A stretch of DNA of 64,000 nucleotides from the NCBI GenBank assembly GCA_965230215.1, contig CBDDKN010000004.1, positions 186,001-250,000 of the forward strand. The letters run 5' to 3'. The notes beneath the pieces were generated by a model. It saw only the letters and a program-made list of their open reading frames with translations. It did no database searches and was not told the origin of the DNA. The DNA comes from RFSX01 sp965230215 (lineage in GTDB: Bacteria > Bacteroidota > Bacteroidia > Chitinophagales > Saprospiraceae). Position numbers and translations under genes: made by a program. Of this stretch, positions 8,614 to 17,162 are shown in pieces (positions within the stretch are counted from its first letter, which is position 1; each line of letters begins with the position of its first letter).

Positions 8614-9567
8614 ATGAACCGGAACTTAGCCCTTGAATTTGTTCGCGTTACCGAATTGGCAGCCATCGAATCAGCCAGATGGATGGGACGCGGAGATGAA
8701 AAAGCAGCTGACCAGGCTGCTGTTGATGCCATGAGAAAAATGCTTGACACCGTCGCTTGTGAAGCCACCGTCGTCATCGGAGAAGGTGAGCGTGATGAAG
8801 CACCCATGCTCTACATAGGAGAGAAAGTTGGATCTGGCGTTGGTCCTGAATTGGAAATCGCTTTGGATCCCTTGGAAGGTACAACAATCTGTGCCAACGG
8901 TGGTCATAATGCCATTTCAGTAATGGCCATTGGAAAGAAGGACAACCTTCTTCATGCTCCAGATATTTACATGAGAAAAATTGCAGTTGGACCAGAGGGT
9001 GTTGGAGCTATAGATATTAATGATTCGGCCACCAACAATCTACGAAGATTGGCTCAGCGCAAATCTTGTTCGCTGTCAGATCTCACAGTGGTCATATTGG
9101 ATAGACCTCGTCATGCCGAGTTGATTCAGGAAGTGAGGCAGACAGGAGCCCGTATCTACCTGATTGGTGATGGTGATGTTTCTGCTGCTATTGCAACGGC
9201 ATTACCTGAGACGGGTATTGACATGCTATTGGGCACAGGAGGCGCGCCGGAAGGCGTGATCGCCGCAGCAGCAATGCGATGTATAAAAGGAGATTTTCAA
9301 GGTGTACTGGTACCTAGAAATGATGATGATATTGAGAGAGCCAAGAAGATGGGAATAGAGGATATCAACAAAGTCTTTACAATAAACGAATTGGCCAGTG
9401 GAGACGTGATGTTTGTAGCCACAGGCGTTACAGATGGATCACTATTGCCAGGTGTGCAATTCAAACCTTGGGGTGCTATTACGCACTCACTTGTAATGCG
9501 ATCAAAATCAGGAACACTGAGACATATCGAAGCACAGCATCACTTTGATAGAAAACCTAAATATTAA
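8614..9567 (+). CDS. glpX: Class II fructose-1,6-bisphosphatase
   Basis: 317 residues, normal for GlpX. The metal- and phosphate-binding motifs are all present: WMGRGDEKAADQAAVDAMR near the N-terminus, TVVIGEGERDEAPMLYIGE, the DPLEGT motif, GDGDVSAAI and GTGGAPEGVIAAAAMRC. The enzyme removes the 1-phosphate of fructose-1,6-bisphosphate in gluconeogenesis, in the cytoplasm, with Mn2+ or Mg2+. It stands alone on the plus strand with its own promoter core and converges with the DoxX gene after seven bases. Confidence 0.96.
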   Translation: MNRNLALEFVRVTELAAIESARWMGRGDEKAADQAAVDAMRKMLDTVACEATVVIGEGERDEAPMLYIGEKVGSGVGPELEIALDPLEGTTICANGGHNAISVMAIGKKDNLLHAPDIYMRKIAVGPEGVGAIDINDSATNNLRRLAQRKSCSLSDLTVVILDRPRHAELIQEVRQTGARIYLIGDGDVSAAIATALPETGIDMLLGTGGAPEGVIAAAAMRCIKGDFQGVLVPRNDDDIERAKKMGIEDINKVFTINELASGDVMFVATGVTDGSLLPGVQFKPWGAITHSLVMRSKSGTLRHIEAQHHFDRKPKY

Positions 9568-9573
9568 TAAGGA

Positions 9574-9990
9574 TTAGAGGGCACTATCTATTCTGTCATC
9601 AACAGAATATTTGCCTGAGCCCAGGAAATAAATACAAAGGAAACCGGTCATATATAAAAGGGCCGGTTCTTTTGATCCGCCATCAGCGCTCTGCATAAAC
9701 ATTGGATCACCACCATGTACATAAAATGCTGCGACCACCATTGTAATGATAAGCGGTAAGCAGAACAATCTTGTTTTGTATCCTATCATAATCATTATAC
9801 TGCATACAAATTCAGCAAAGACTGTTAAGGCAAGGCAGATTGTTTCTGATAGTCCCATCATTGAGACAAATTGAATCTCGTCACCAGAAAACAGGTGTTG
9901 TGCTTTCTTAAGTCCATGACCAAACGCCATAAAAAATCCAAAGCCCATTCTTAATGATAAAGCTGTCAGATCAGGATAAATAATAGTCAT
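9574..9990 (-). CDS. DoxX family membrane protein
   Basis: 138 residues from the ATG at 9990; a TTG two codons upstream is less likely. Four hydrophobic segments and the motif LRMGFGFFMAFGHGLKK near the start are typical of DoxX proteins. These are small inner-membrane proteins of unclear biochemical role, in some bacteria linked to redox stress. It starts 12 bases after the stop of the START-like gene, so the two probably form an operon. Confidence 0.85.
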   Translation of the reverse strand: MTIIYPDLTALSLRMGFGFFMAFGHGLKKAQHLFSGDEIQFVSMMGLSETICLALTVFAEFVCSIMIMIGYKTRLFCLPLIITMVVAAFYVHGGDPMFMQSADGGSKEPALLYMTGFLCIYFLGSGKYSVDDRIDSAL

Positions 9991-10002
9991 AGTCAATAAA
10001 GT

Positions 10003-10383
10003 TTATCCGCCACAAACAACCTGTAATTCAGCGATTTGAGAAGCCCATAGGTCTCTTTGCTCATCCACTTCATCATCATCGCAGAAATCTGTGATTTCAA
10101 GAATTGTTTGCTGGGTAATATCTGATTTGTACATACGGTATTCAAAATACTCCGCAGGCTCATCATCATCCTCCCATTTGAACCGCAGACGTTCTTCTTC
10201 AATGTCGTCTATCAGGAATGCCTCCTGGTCAGCTCCTTCCCAGGTGAAGGTATATATATCGTCTTTTATATCAGCAGCATCACAAAACCAACGTACCAGA
10301 TTTTCTGGAGTAGTAAGAAATTGATACAAAATGGCTGGCGAAGCTTTGAATATAAACTCCATCTCAATTTTCACACGGCTCAT
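10003..10383 (-). CDS. START-like / AHSA1-type domain protein of Bacteroidota
   Basis: 126 residues, cytoplasmic. The start (KIEMEFIFKASPAILYQFL) followed by TTPENLVRWFCDAADIKDD and FTWEGADQEA matches the Bacteroidota START-like domain, a helix-grip fold with a hydrophobic cavity. The protein is unusually acidic in the middle and near the end (EWEDDDEP-like and FCDDDEVDEQ segments). In other Bacteroidota this family is common next to housekeeping genes, but its ligand is unknown. It is the first gene of a likely two-gene unit with the DoxX gene and is divergent from rpoD. Confidence 0.82.
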   Translation of the reverse strand: MSRVKIEMEFIFKASPAILYQFLTTPENLVRWFCDAADIKDDIYTFTWEGADQEAFLIDDIEEERLRFKWEDDDEPAEYFEYRMYKSDITQQTILEITDFCDDDEVDEQRDLWASQIAELQVVCGG

Positions 10384-10540
10384 TCACATTGTTATTTTGT
10401 TACTAGGATAGAAGTTATCCATTTAAAACCGGCAAAATATATATGATAATTATTGTAATTAAAAATATTTTTCTATATTTTTTGAAACGGAGTTTTATTT
10501 AATTTAGACCCGCAACAAAAAGCGATGAAAAGATTCACTG

Positions 10541-10571
10541 TTGCGTTTAATGCAGGATATTAATACATTTG
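10541..10571 (+). promoter_or_regulatory. rpoD promoter
   Basis: The -7 box TACATTTG (10564-10571) fits TAnnTTTG exactly, and TTG at 10541-10543 sits 20 bases upstream. The predicted start leaves a leader of about 43 bases before the rpoD ATG. Confidence 0.6.
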
Positions 10572-10620
10572 CTGCGCTAAAAAAATCGGAGTTTTCTTTT
10601 CGAAGTTCTAAAACAAGAAG

Positions 10621-11487
10621 ATGAGGCAATTAAAGATAACCAAATCCATAACTAACCGAGAAAGCCAATCATTAGAAAAATATCTACAGGAAATAGGCAA
10701 AGTTGATTTGCTAACACCGGAGGAAGAAGTAGACCTGGCAAAAAAAATAAAAGAAGGCGATCAAGAAGCCTTGGAAAAACTAACAAAAGCAAACCTTCGT
10801 TTTGTTGTTTCTGTAGCCAAGCAATATCAGAATCAAGGTCTTTCTCTAAGTGACCTTATCAATGAGGGTAACCTTGGTTTGATCAAGGCCGCTCAAAGAT
10901 TTGATGAAACAAGAGGATTTAAATTTATTTCCTACGCGGTATGGTGGATTCGCCAGTCTATTCTCCAAGCTTTGGCCGAACAGTCTCGTATTGTAAGATT
11001 GCCTTTGAACAAAGTTGGCTCATTGAATAAGATCAACAGAGCTTTCTCTGAGTTGGAACAGGAATACGAAAGAGAGCCATCATCTGAAGAATTGGCAGAA
11101 CTACTTGAAATTACTTCTGACGAGGTTGAGACCACACTTGGCGTGGCTGCCAGACACGTATCCATGGACGCGCCATTCGTTGATGGTGAAGACAACTCTC
11201 TGTTGGATGTACTTGAAAATAGTGGTACTCCTGGAACGGATACCAAACTAGAATATGCAGAATCACTAAGAAGAGAGATCGAGAGATCTTTGAATACCTT
11301 AACGGAAAGACAGTGTGATGTGATCAAGCTTTACTTTGGTATTGGGATTGAGCATCCTATGTCTTTAGAAGATATTGGCGACAGGTTTGGGCTTACCAGA
11401 GAAAGAGTGCGACAAATAAAAGATAAGGCTATCAACAAGCTCCGATCGGCCTCGCGATCAAAATTGCTTAAACATTACCTAGGATAA
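10621..11487 (+). CDS. rpoD: Primary RNA polymerase sigma factor (sigma-70 / SigA, Bacteroidota short form)
   Basis: 288 residues, the compact form of the housekeeping sigma factor in Bacteroidota, lacking the long 1.1 region. Regions in order: 1.2 (SLEKYLQEIGKVDLLTPEEE), 2 (ANLRFVVSVAKQYQNQGLSL, GNLGLIKAAQRFDETRGFKF, YAVWWIRQSILQAL), 3, and 4 with GLTRERVRQIKDKAINKLR. It gives core RNA polymerase its specificity for the -33/-7 promoters seen in this window. It has its own promoter core and a strong terminator directly downstream. Confidence 0.96.
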   Translation: MRQLKITKSITNRESQSLEKYLQEIGKVDLLTPEEEVDLAKKIKEGDQEALEKLTKANLRFVVSVAKQYQNQGLSLSDLINEGNLGLIKAAQRFDETRGFKFISYAVWWIRQSILQALAEQSRIVRLPLNKVGSLNKINRAFSELEQEYEREPSSEELAELLEITSDEVETTLGVAARHVSMDAPFVDGEDNSLLDVLENSGTPGTDTKLEYAESLRREIERSLNTLTERQCDVIKLYFGIGIEHPMSLEDIGDRFGLTRERVRQIKDKAINKLRSASRSKLLKHYLG

Positions 11488-11492
11488 AAAAT

Positions 11493-11524
11493 AAAGGGCT
11501 TGTTGATAACAGGCCCTTTTTTAT
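11493..11524. terminator. Bidirectional terminator between rpoD and the Lrp-type gene
   Basis: GGGCTTGTT-GAT-AACAGGCCC forms a 9-bp stem with one G-U pair, preceded by AAA and followed by a run of T. Because A and T runs flank both sides and the genes converge, it can serve both. Confidence 0.85.
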
Positions 11525-11526
11525 TT

Positions 11527-11997
11527 CTAATCAGTGATTATTTTCAATGGTCTTAATTGACTGTTGTGCAGTGAGATAAATGTCTCCGTTCGTTGAATAC
11601 CATTTATCTGCTGGATTTTATCAGATATGATATTCCTAAGATGATCTGTATCTCTGCAGATTATTTTCGCAAAAATACTATAGACACCTGTTGTATAATG
11701 CACCTCTAGAATCTCGGGGATTTCACCAAGCTCGTTTGAGACCTCATCATAGAATTTACTTTTCTCCAAGTAAATTCCCAGGAATGCAGTGATATCATAT
11801 CCAAGTTTGGCATAGTCTACTTTCAGCTGACTGTTAAGTATTACCTCCGCTTCCATGAGCTTCTTGATTCTGACATGAACTGTTCCTCCTGAGATGAAAA
11901 GTTCCTTTCCTATTTCAGCGTAGGTTTTCTTTGCGTCGTGCATTAAGATGGATAGGATTTTCAAATCTATATCGTCCGGTACAAAACTCTTTTTCAT
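11527..11997 (-). CDS. Lrp/AsnC family transcriptional regulator
   Basis: 156 residues, standard for the family. The N-terminal helix-turn-helix (DLKILSILMHDAKKTYAEIG, then SGGTVHVRIKKLMEAEVI) is followed by the RAM ligand domain (ITAFLGIYLEK, then LEVHYTTGVYSIFAKIICRD). Members bind amino acids and act as dimers or octamers on metabolic operons. The gene is single and divergent from the S41 protease; the 160-base gap between them could hold its own operator, but I see no clear palindrome. Confidence 0.93.
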   Translation of the reverse strand: MKKSFVPDDIDLKILSILMHDAKKTYAEIGKELFISGGTVHVRIKKLMEAEVILNSQLKVDYAKLGYDITAFLGIYLEKSKFYDEVSNELGEIPEILEVHYTTGVYSIFAKIICRDTDHLRNIISDKIQQINGIQRTETFISLHNSQLRPLKIITD

Positions 11998-12158
11998 TTT
12001 CTCTATTTGAATGTATATAACTGCTGTGACAAAGATACTTCGAAATAAGCTTAATAGTAAGTTTGTTTTAATTTACTAAACAATATTGTTGTCATTTGTT
12101 GTTATATCAAAAGTAATTTTAGCACTTCGATTTATATTGACTTATCTTTACATAACAT

Positions 12159-13727
12159 ATGCCTGATCCAATCAAAAAAAGAACCGTACGTATCTATGAA
12201 CCACTTCTGGTAGCGCTTGCTGCCGCGATCGGGATGATTGCTGGATACAAAATGGATTTCAACAATAATGATTATTCCCTGATTAAGATTGATAGTGCAG
12301 AGCAGAATCTTATCAAACGCGATGGCAGAATTGAGGAGATTTTGCGATTTGTTGAGACGAACTATGTAGACAGTCTTGATCAGGATGAAATTGCTATTGA
12401 TGCGATACAGCACATATTGAGACAACTCGATCCGCATTCCAGCTACATCACCGCTGAAGAACTTGAAGACCACAATGAAAAGATGGAAGGCAAGTATAAG
12501 GGTGTAGGGATCGAGACATTGGAATTCAAGGATACATTTTACATATCTCGCGTCATAAATGGAAGTCCCGCTGATGAAGCTGGGGTTGAGGCTGGAGATG
12601 CGATTATCAAAATGAATGGAGAAGATATCACCGGTGAAAACGGCTCATTTGCTAAAGTGCGGTCATTTTTCAAAGAATCCAGTGAAAGCAAACTGTCAAT
12701 TGAGTTATTGCCGCTTGATGGTCAAGAAATGAAACAGCTCATTGTGGAAGCAGAGGAGATAGAAGTGCCTTCAGCCAATCTGTCCTTTCATGCTGATGAT
12801 CATGTGGCATACATCAGAATGACCAGATTCAGTGCCAATACATATGAGCAATTCATGCGGTCACTTGAGACTCTTGTGGATGACAGACAGAGTCTTGATC
12901 TGATTATTGACTTGAGAGATAATCCTGGTGGATACCTGCCTGAAGCTGTCAATATACTGTCGCAGCTTTTTAATGAAAAAGGCAAGCTGTTATGCTACAC
13001 AGAGGGATTGAATCGCAAACGTTCTGAATACCACAGCACCGGAAAGACTTTTTACAATATTGGAAAAATTGTAGTGCTCATTAATGAGTATTCTGCTTCT
13101 GGTAGTGAAATCCTTGCTGGCGCTATTCAAGATTGGGATAGGGGATATGTGATTGGAAAACAGAGTTATGGCAAGGGCCTTGTTCAGGAGATATTTCCAC
13201 TCAAGAATGGTGGCGCCCTCAGACTGACTGTTGCTAAATATTATACGCCTTCAGGGCGTCTGATTCAGAAAGCGTATAACAATATCAATAACAGTTTTGA
13301 AGCAGATACGAATCATTTCAAGACGATGCTTTTGGAACGTGAAGTTGCGGGTGGTGGTGGAATTTCACCAGATATGGAGGTCGAGGATAACTTTGATCAC
13401 CATTGTTATGCTTTGACCGATTACGTGGATTACTATTTGCTTTATAAAATGAAACAAACTGCCAGCAATGAGTTGAGCAGATCTGACTTTTCTGAAAAAG
13501 AGTTATTGGAGTTTGCTCAAGCGTATTTTGAAGAAGATATTTCCTCAATCGCAAAATTGTGTCAGTCAGATATAGAAGCTTACATCTATTCTAGATATGT
13601 CAGATGGGTTGATGGACTATTGGAATATCATAGAGAGCTGATTAAAGATGATGTCTATGTTCAGAAAGCTCTCGAGTTTATTCAGAACAATAAGACGACC
13701 CTTGCCTTACTCACGATGGAAGAATAA
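12159..13727 (+). CDS. S41 family C-terminal processing protease (CtpA type)
   Basis: 522 residues. A single hydrophobic segment near residues 12-28 anchors it, so the bulk is periplasmic. Order: N-terminal helical part, PDZ domain (about residues 95-185, with KYKGVGIETLEF and INGSPADEAGVEAGDAI), then the S41 catalytic core. The Ser-Lys dyad is S314 in YSASGSE and K339 in SYGKG, 25 residues apart as in Prc/CtpA. The extra C-terminal ~120 residues are helical. Such proteases trim or degrade periplasmic and outer-membrane proteins. TATCTTTA at 12143-12150 is a weak promoter core. The end overlaps the convergent YrdC-like gene by 21 bases. Confidence 0.93.
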   Translation: MPDPIKKRTVRIYEPLLVALAAAIGMIAGYKMDFNNNDYSLIKIDSAEQNLIKRDGRIEEILRFVETNYVDSLDQDEIAIDAIQHILRQLDPHSSYITAEELEDHNEKMEGKYKGVGIETLEFKDTFYISRVINGSPADEAGVEAGDAIIKMNGEDITGENGSFAKVRSFFKESSESKLSIELLPLDGQEMKQLIVEAEEIEVPSANLSFHADDHVAYIRMTRFSANTYEQFMRSLETLVDDRQSLDLIIDLRDNPGGYLPEAVNILSQLFNEKGKLLCYTEGLNRKRSEYHSTGKTFYNIGKIVVLINEYSASGSEILAGAIQDWDRGYVIGKQSYGKGLVQEIFPLKNGGALRLTVAKYYTPSGRLIQKAYNNINNSFEADTNHFKTMLLEREVAGGGGISPDMEVEDNFDHHCYALTDYVDYYLLYKMKQTASNELSRSDFSEKELLEFAQAYFEEDISSIAKLCQSDIEAYIYSRYVRWVDGLLEYHRELIKDDVYVQKALEFIQNNKTTLALLTMEE

Positions 13728-14276
13728 TTCTCCCGTTTCGTCAAAGGAAACCAGGACGGCAGCTATGTTGTTCTCTTCGTTCTTATAACCAAAATCAAAA
13801 GTGTATTCCGCTGCATTTCTAAACTGGCGGGGAATCATTTCTTTAAGATTTGCTGCCTTAAGGTTTTCAAGTTTAACTGTGCATGCATAAAGAGGACTGC
13901 TTAAGAGTTTAATCAGATCTGAAAGCAGGGCATTTCGAGTTAGCCGGATGGTTACAAGACCTCCATTTTCAGTCAAAAAAGTAGGCAAATGGGATTTAGC
14001 TTTATAAATAACGTTTAGGGGTTTCTCGTGATATACAAGCAGTGTTTCAATACGTGGATGCAGTTGATTGACATTATTTTTAATAAAATCGATACTTTCT
14101 GCGATTACAAAACAGTCAAGTTGGCTGTTTTCGCTTAGATGTCTTAAATTAGAAACGGCTTTATGACTGTAGGCATCGCACACAAGGCACCAATCGGCGT
14201 CAGTGGGAAGCAGGACTGTCTTCTCTTTGGATAAAATGTCTCTTACAGTAAATAAGTCGTCTAGGTAATTAATCAT
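13707..14276 (-). CDS. Degenerate YrdC/Sua5-like domain protein
   Basis: 189 residues. The fold landmarks of the threonylcarbamoyl-AMP synthase family are recognisable: KTVLLPTDADWCLVCDA (family: YPTDTxxGLxCD), then KPLNVIYKAKSHL (family: KPL), GGLVTIRLTRNALLSDLIK (family: VxVRxP). The final SxN-type motif that binds the nucleotide is replaced by LYACTVKLENLK. The protein may therefore have lost activity or changed substrate. It overlaps the S41 protease gene by 21 bases at the 3' end. Many Bacteroidota have a canonical Sua5 elsewhere, so this is probably a paralogue (inference). Confidence 0.65.
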   Translation of the reverse strand: MINYLDDLFTVRDILSKEKTVLLPTDADWCLVCDAYSHKAVSNLRHLSENSQLDCFVIAESIDFIKNNVNQLHPRIETLLVYHEKPLNVIYKAKSHLPTFLTENGGLVTIRLTRNALLSDLIKLLSSPLYACTVKLENLKAANLKEMIPRQFRNAAEYTFDFGYKNEENNIAAVLVSFDETGELFFHRE

Positions 14277-14399
14277 ATAACAATTACATTGCTAAAGCGT
14301 TATTCATTGCATAACATTGCATCAGTTGTATCACAACATGGGGTATTAACGATGACATGTTAATTTTAATTACAACTGAATCTGAGTATTTATATAATT

Positions 14400-16721
14400 G
14401 TGACTGCATTCGAACATATTTCATTGAAAAAGCTCTTTTACAGGCTGTTGTTCTGTATGGTATTTGTATCATCATTTCAAACTGTAGAGGCGGCTCATAT
14501 CGTAGGTGGAGATGTGTATTACACCTTTGTGCGCTATAATGGAGATTCCACACAGGTAACATACAGGATAGATATCAACATGTATCGTGATAAGTTTAGC
14601 GATGGTGCTCAGTTTGATGCCAACGCTACATTTGGTATTTTCAGACAGAACCTTAACGGTACATGGACCTACATCGAAGATCTTGGAAGGCCTCCAGGAC
14701 CTGTTGGTGATGTACCGCGTACGGATGATCCATGTGTCGATGAACCGGATGATGTTGGTGTAGAAGAGACCCAGTATACATTTGAGTACACCTTCGATGT
14801 TATCAATACGGCATACATGATTGCCTATCAGAGATGTTGCAGGAATAATTCGATTACCAATATTTTTGACCCGGGGGATACAGGTGCCGTCTTTTCGGTC
14901 ATTATAACCGGAGAAGCCATGCGCCTAGGAAACAGCAGCCCCCGATTTATTGAGTTCCCGCCAATTTTCCTTTGTGCCAATAATGACTTTGAGTTTGATC
15001 ACTCAGCGTCTGATTCAGATGGCGATATTATCCGATACAGTTTTTGTGCCCCGCTTGCTGCAGGAGGTGTGGTGGATGCTCAATCAGGAGGTGATCTGGG
15101 ATGTTGTGATTGTGTTCGACCGAACCCTGCTATTTGTCCGCCACCATACGGGGAAGTTGTGTTCAGGCCACCCTTTACCAGTTTGCAACCGCTTGGCGGC
15201 AATCCAGTAGTAAGTATCGATCCGGTGACCGGTTTGATATCGGGCACACCAACGCTTCAAGGCCAGTATGTGGTAGGAGTGTGTGCTGAGGAATACCGCA
15301 ATAATCAACTTATTTCGAGAATAAGGAGGGACTTTCAATTCAATGTTGTTGAATGTACACCACAGGTCATCGCATCGTTTGATTATGAAATCATCAACGA
15401 TAACACTACCAATGATGAATGTCAGCTTTTTGAGATCAACTCGTGTGGCGAGAACACCATTTTTATTGAGAATGATTCCCAGATTCCATCTCAAATATTC
15501 TCCTATCACTGGACATTTTTTAATCCGGATGGTACTGTTTTGGATGATGTTTCTGGTGGACCCGAAGTAAGGGATTTAGAGGTGACCTTTCCAGGAGTTG
15601 GCCAATATGATGGTGTGATGATTCTAAATGAGGGCACAGAATGCTCTGATACGGCTTGTTTTTTCGTCAATATATATCCTTCGATAGATGCAGATTTTGA
15701 GTTCAGCTATGATACTTGTGTCGCAGGACCAGTGCAGTTTACAGATCTCTCTGTGACAGGGGCGGATCAATTGGTCAATTGGGAATGGAGTTTTGAAGGA
15801 GATTTATTTTCGAATAGCATGAATCCGAACTTTCAGTTTCCGGATCCCGGAAATAACAGTGTCACCCTGCTGGTAGAGGATAATAACGAATGTACGGATG
15901 TATCAACCCAAGTGATTGATTACTTTCCGGTACCTCAGGTCATCATTGTAGAGCCAACGACTTTTGTGGGCTGCTCACCAGCTGAAATATTCTTCAATAA
16001 TCTATCTACGCCGATCGATTCCACTTATACGATTTTATGGGATTTTGGTGATGGCAATACGGGAGATGATATCAGTCCAACACATAATTATCTTGAAGCG
16101 GGCAATTATTCTATCTCGATTGATATAGAGTCACCGGTAGGTTGTACTACCAGTGAGAGTTTTGATTCCTGGATCAGGATTTTAGAGGGACCTACTGCGG
16201 ACTTTGTATTTACACCTGAGGAGCCTAATAATTTCACAGATGAGGTACGTTTCAGTGACAGATCGATAAATGCGGCGTCCTGGCAATGGGATTTCGGTGG
16301 GCTTTCAAACTCATTTTCACAAAATCCGAGTTATGCTTTTCCTGATACGGGATTCTATGATGTGGTTCTAACAGTATTTCACCCTGTTACCAATTGTCCG
16401 GATACAATGGTGCAGACTGTGGAAATAAGACCGCTTACTACCTTGTTTATGCCTAATGCGTTTACACCCAATAATGATGGTAATAACGATGATTTCAGGG
16501 GAAAAGGCTATGTGGAAGCCATTTCAGACTTCAATATGAGTATTTGGAACCGTTGGGGACAGATGGTTTATGAGACCGACGATCCTGTTGAGGGATGGAA
16601 TGGAACTGATAATAATAACGGACTTCCTTCGCCACAGGGCGTTTATGTTTATAAGGTTGTATATACAGACCCAAGAGGGGAAAGAAAGATGTTGGAGGGC
16701 CATGTAACACTACTCAGATAA
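14400..16721 (+). CDS. PKD-domain surface protein with T9SS type B sorting domain
   Basis: 773 residues from a GTG; an ATG at 14457 would cut into the signal peptide. The signal peptide ends before AAHIVGGDVYYTF, a start typical of a large class of Bacteroidota secreted proteins. The N-terminal third is rich in Cys and Pro (CCRNNS, CCDCVRPNPAICPPP). Then come at least three PKD-like domains (WEWSFEGDLFS, ILWDFGDGNTGDD, WQWDFGGLSNS cores). The last ~95 residues are the gliding-motility-type C-terminal domain (LFMPNAFTPNNDGNNDDF, WNRWGQMVYETDD, GVYVYKVVY, GHVTLLR), so export by the type IX system is expected. It is single and starts 124 bases from the divergent YrdC-like gene. Confidence 0.9.
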   Translation: MTAFEHISLKKLFYRLLFCMVFVSSFQTVEAAHIVGGDVYYTFVRYNGDSTQVTYRIDINMYRDKFSDGAQFDANATFGIFRQNLNGTWTYIEDLGRPPGPVGDVPRTDDPCVDEPDDVGVEETQYTFEYTFDVINTAYMIAYQRCCRNNSITNIFDPGDTGAVFSVIITGEAMRLGNSSPRFIEFPPIFLCANNDFEFDHSASDSDGDIIRYSFCAPLAAGGVVDAQSGGDLGCCDCVRPNPAICPPPYGEVVFRPPFTSLQPLGGNPVVSIDPVTGLISGTPTLQGQYVVGVCAEEYRNNQLISRIRRDFQFNVVECTPQVIASFDYEIINDNTTNDECQLFEINSCGENTIFIENDSQIPSQIFSYHWTFFNPDGTVLDDVSGGPEVRDLEVTFPGVGQYDGVMILNEGTECSDTACFFVNIYPSIDADFEFSYDTCVAGPVQFTDLSVTGADQLVNWEWSFEGDLFSNSMNPNFQFPDPGNNSVTLLVEDNNECTDVSTQVIDYFPVPQVIIVEPTTFVGCSPAEIFFNNLSTPIDSTYTILWDFGDGNTGDDISPTHNYLEAGNYSISIDIESPVGCTTSESFDSWIRILEGPTADFVFTPEEPNNFTDEVRFSDRSINAASWQWDFGGLSNSFSQNPSYAFPDTGFYDVVLTVFHPVTNCPDTMVQTVEIRPLTTLFMPNAFTPNNDGNNDDFRGKGYVEAISDFNMSIWNRWGQMVYETDDPVEGWNGTDNNNGLPSPQGVYVYKVVYTDPRGERKMLEGHVTLLR

Positions 16722-16770
16722 AAATCTAATAAAAAATCATTTTTTTGGTGCATTAATACCTATTTTAATC

Positions 16771-16778
16771 TATCTTTG
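16771..16778 (+). promoter_or_regulatory. rplS promoter -7 box
   Basis: TATCTTTG fits TAnnTTTG; a T-run ending in TTTTTTGG at 16741-16748 is a possible -33 region, with a slightly long spacer of 23 bases. The start site would be near 16785, which rules out translation from codons upstream of 16785 and supports the ATG at 16809. Confidence 0.6.
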
Positions 16779-16808
16779 CGCCCTGATTTTACAAAAATAA
16801 ATTACGTC

Positions 16809-17162
16809 ATGGATTTGATTAACTACGTTCACGATCAACTTACTGAAAAAAAGGAATTACCTAAATTCAACCCAGGTGATACAATTGCTGTAAGTTATAA
16901 GATTAAGGAAGGTGCCAAAGAGAGGATTCAAACTTTTAAAGGTAATGTTATCCAAATCAATGGTGAGGGTTCTACAAAGACCTTTACAGTTAGAAAAGTT
17001 TCTAATGGCGTAGGTGTTGAAAGAATCTTCCCAATGCTATCTCCTAGTATTGACGGAATCGAGGTTTTAAAAAGAGGTAAAGTAAGAAGAGCTAAGCTTT
17101 ACTACTTGAGAAATCTTGTTGGTAAGAAAGCTAAGATCAAAGAGAGACAAAGATCTAAGTAA
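16809..17162 (+). CDS. rplS: 50S ribosomal protein L19
   Basis: 117 residues from the ATG at 16809; codons further upstream lie before the predicted transcription start. The sequence is a clear L19: FNPGDTIAVSYKIKEGAKER, QTFKGNVIQINGEG, TVRKVSNGVGVERIFPMLSP, and a basic tail RGKVRRAKLYYLRNLVGKKAK. L19 sits at the 30S-50S interface. Here it is a single gene not linked to trmD or rpsP, and its stop codon abuts the stop of the convergent SDR gene with no space. Confidence 0.97.
   Translation: MDLINYVHDQLTEKKELPKFNPGDTIAVSYKIKEGAKERIQTFKGNVIQINGEGSTKTFTVRKVSNGVGVERIFPMLSPSIDGIEVLKRGKVRRAKLYYLRNLVGKKAKIKERQRSK

Noticed and set aside
14400..16721. Idea that the PKD protein is an adhesin toxin or Tc-type toxin
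   Set aside because: Only PKD-like modules and a type B sorting domain are visible; no toxin domain.
16776..16808. Longer start for ribosomal protein L19
   Set aside because: The promoter core at 16771-16778 puts the transcription start downstream of this codon, and L19 proteins begin near the MDLINYV position.
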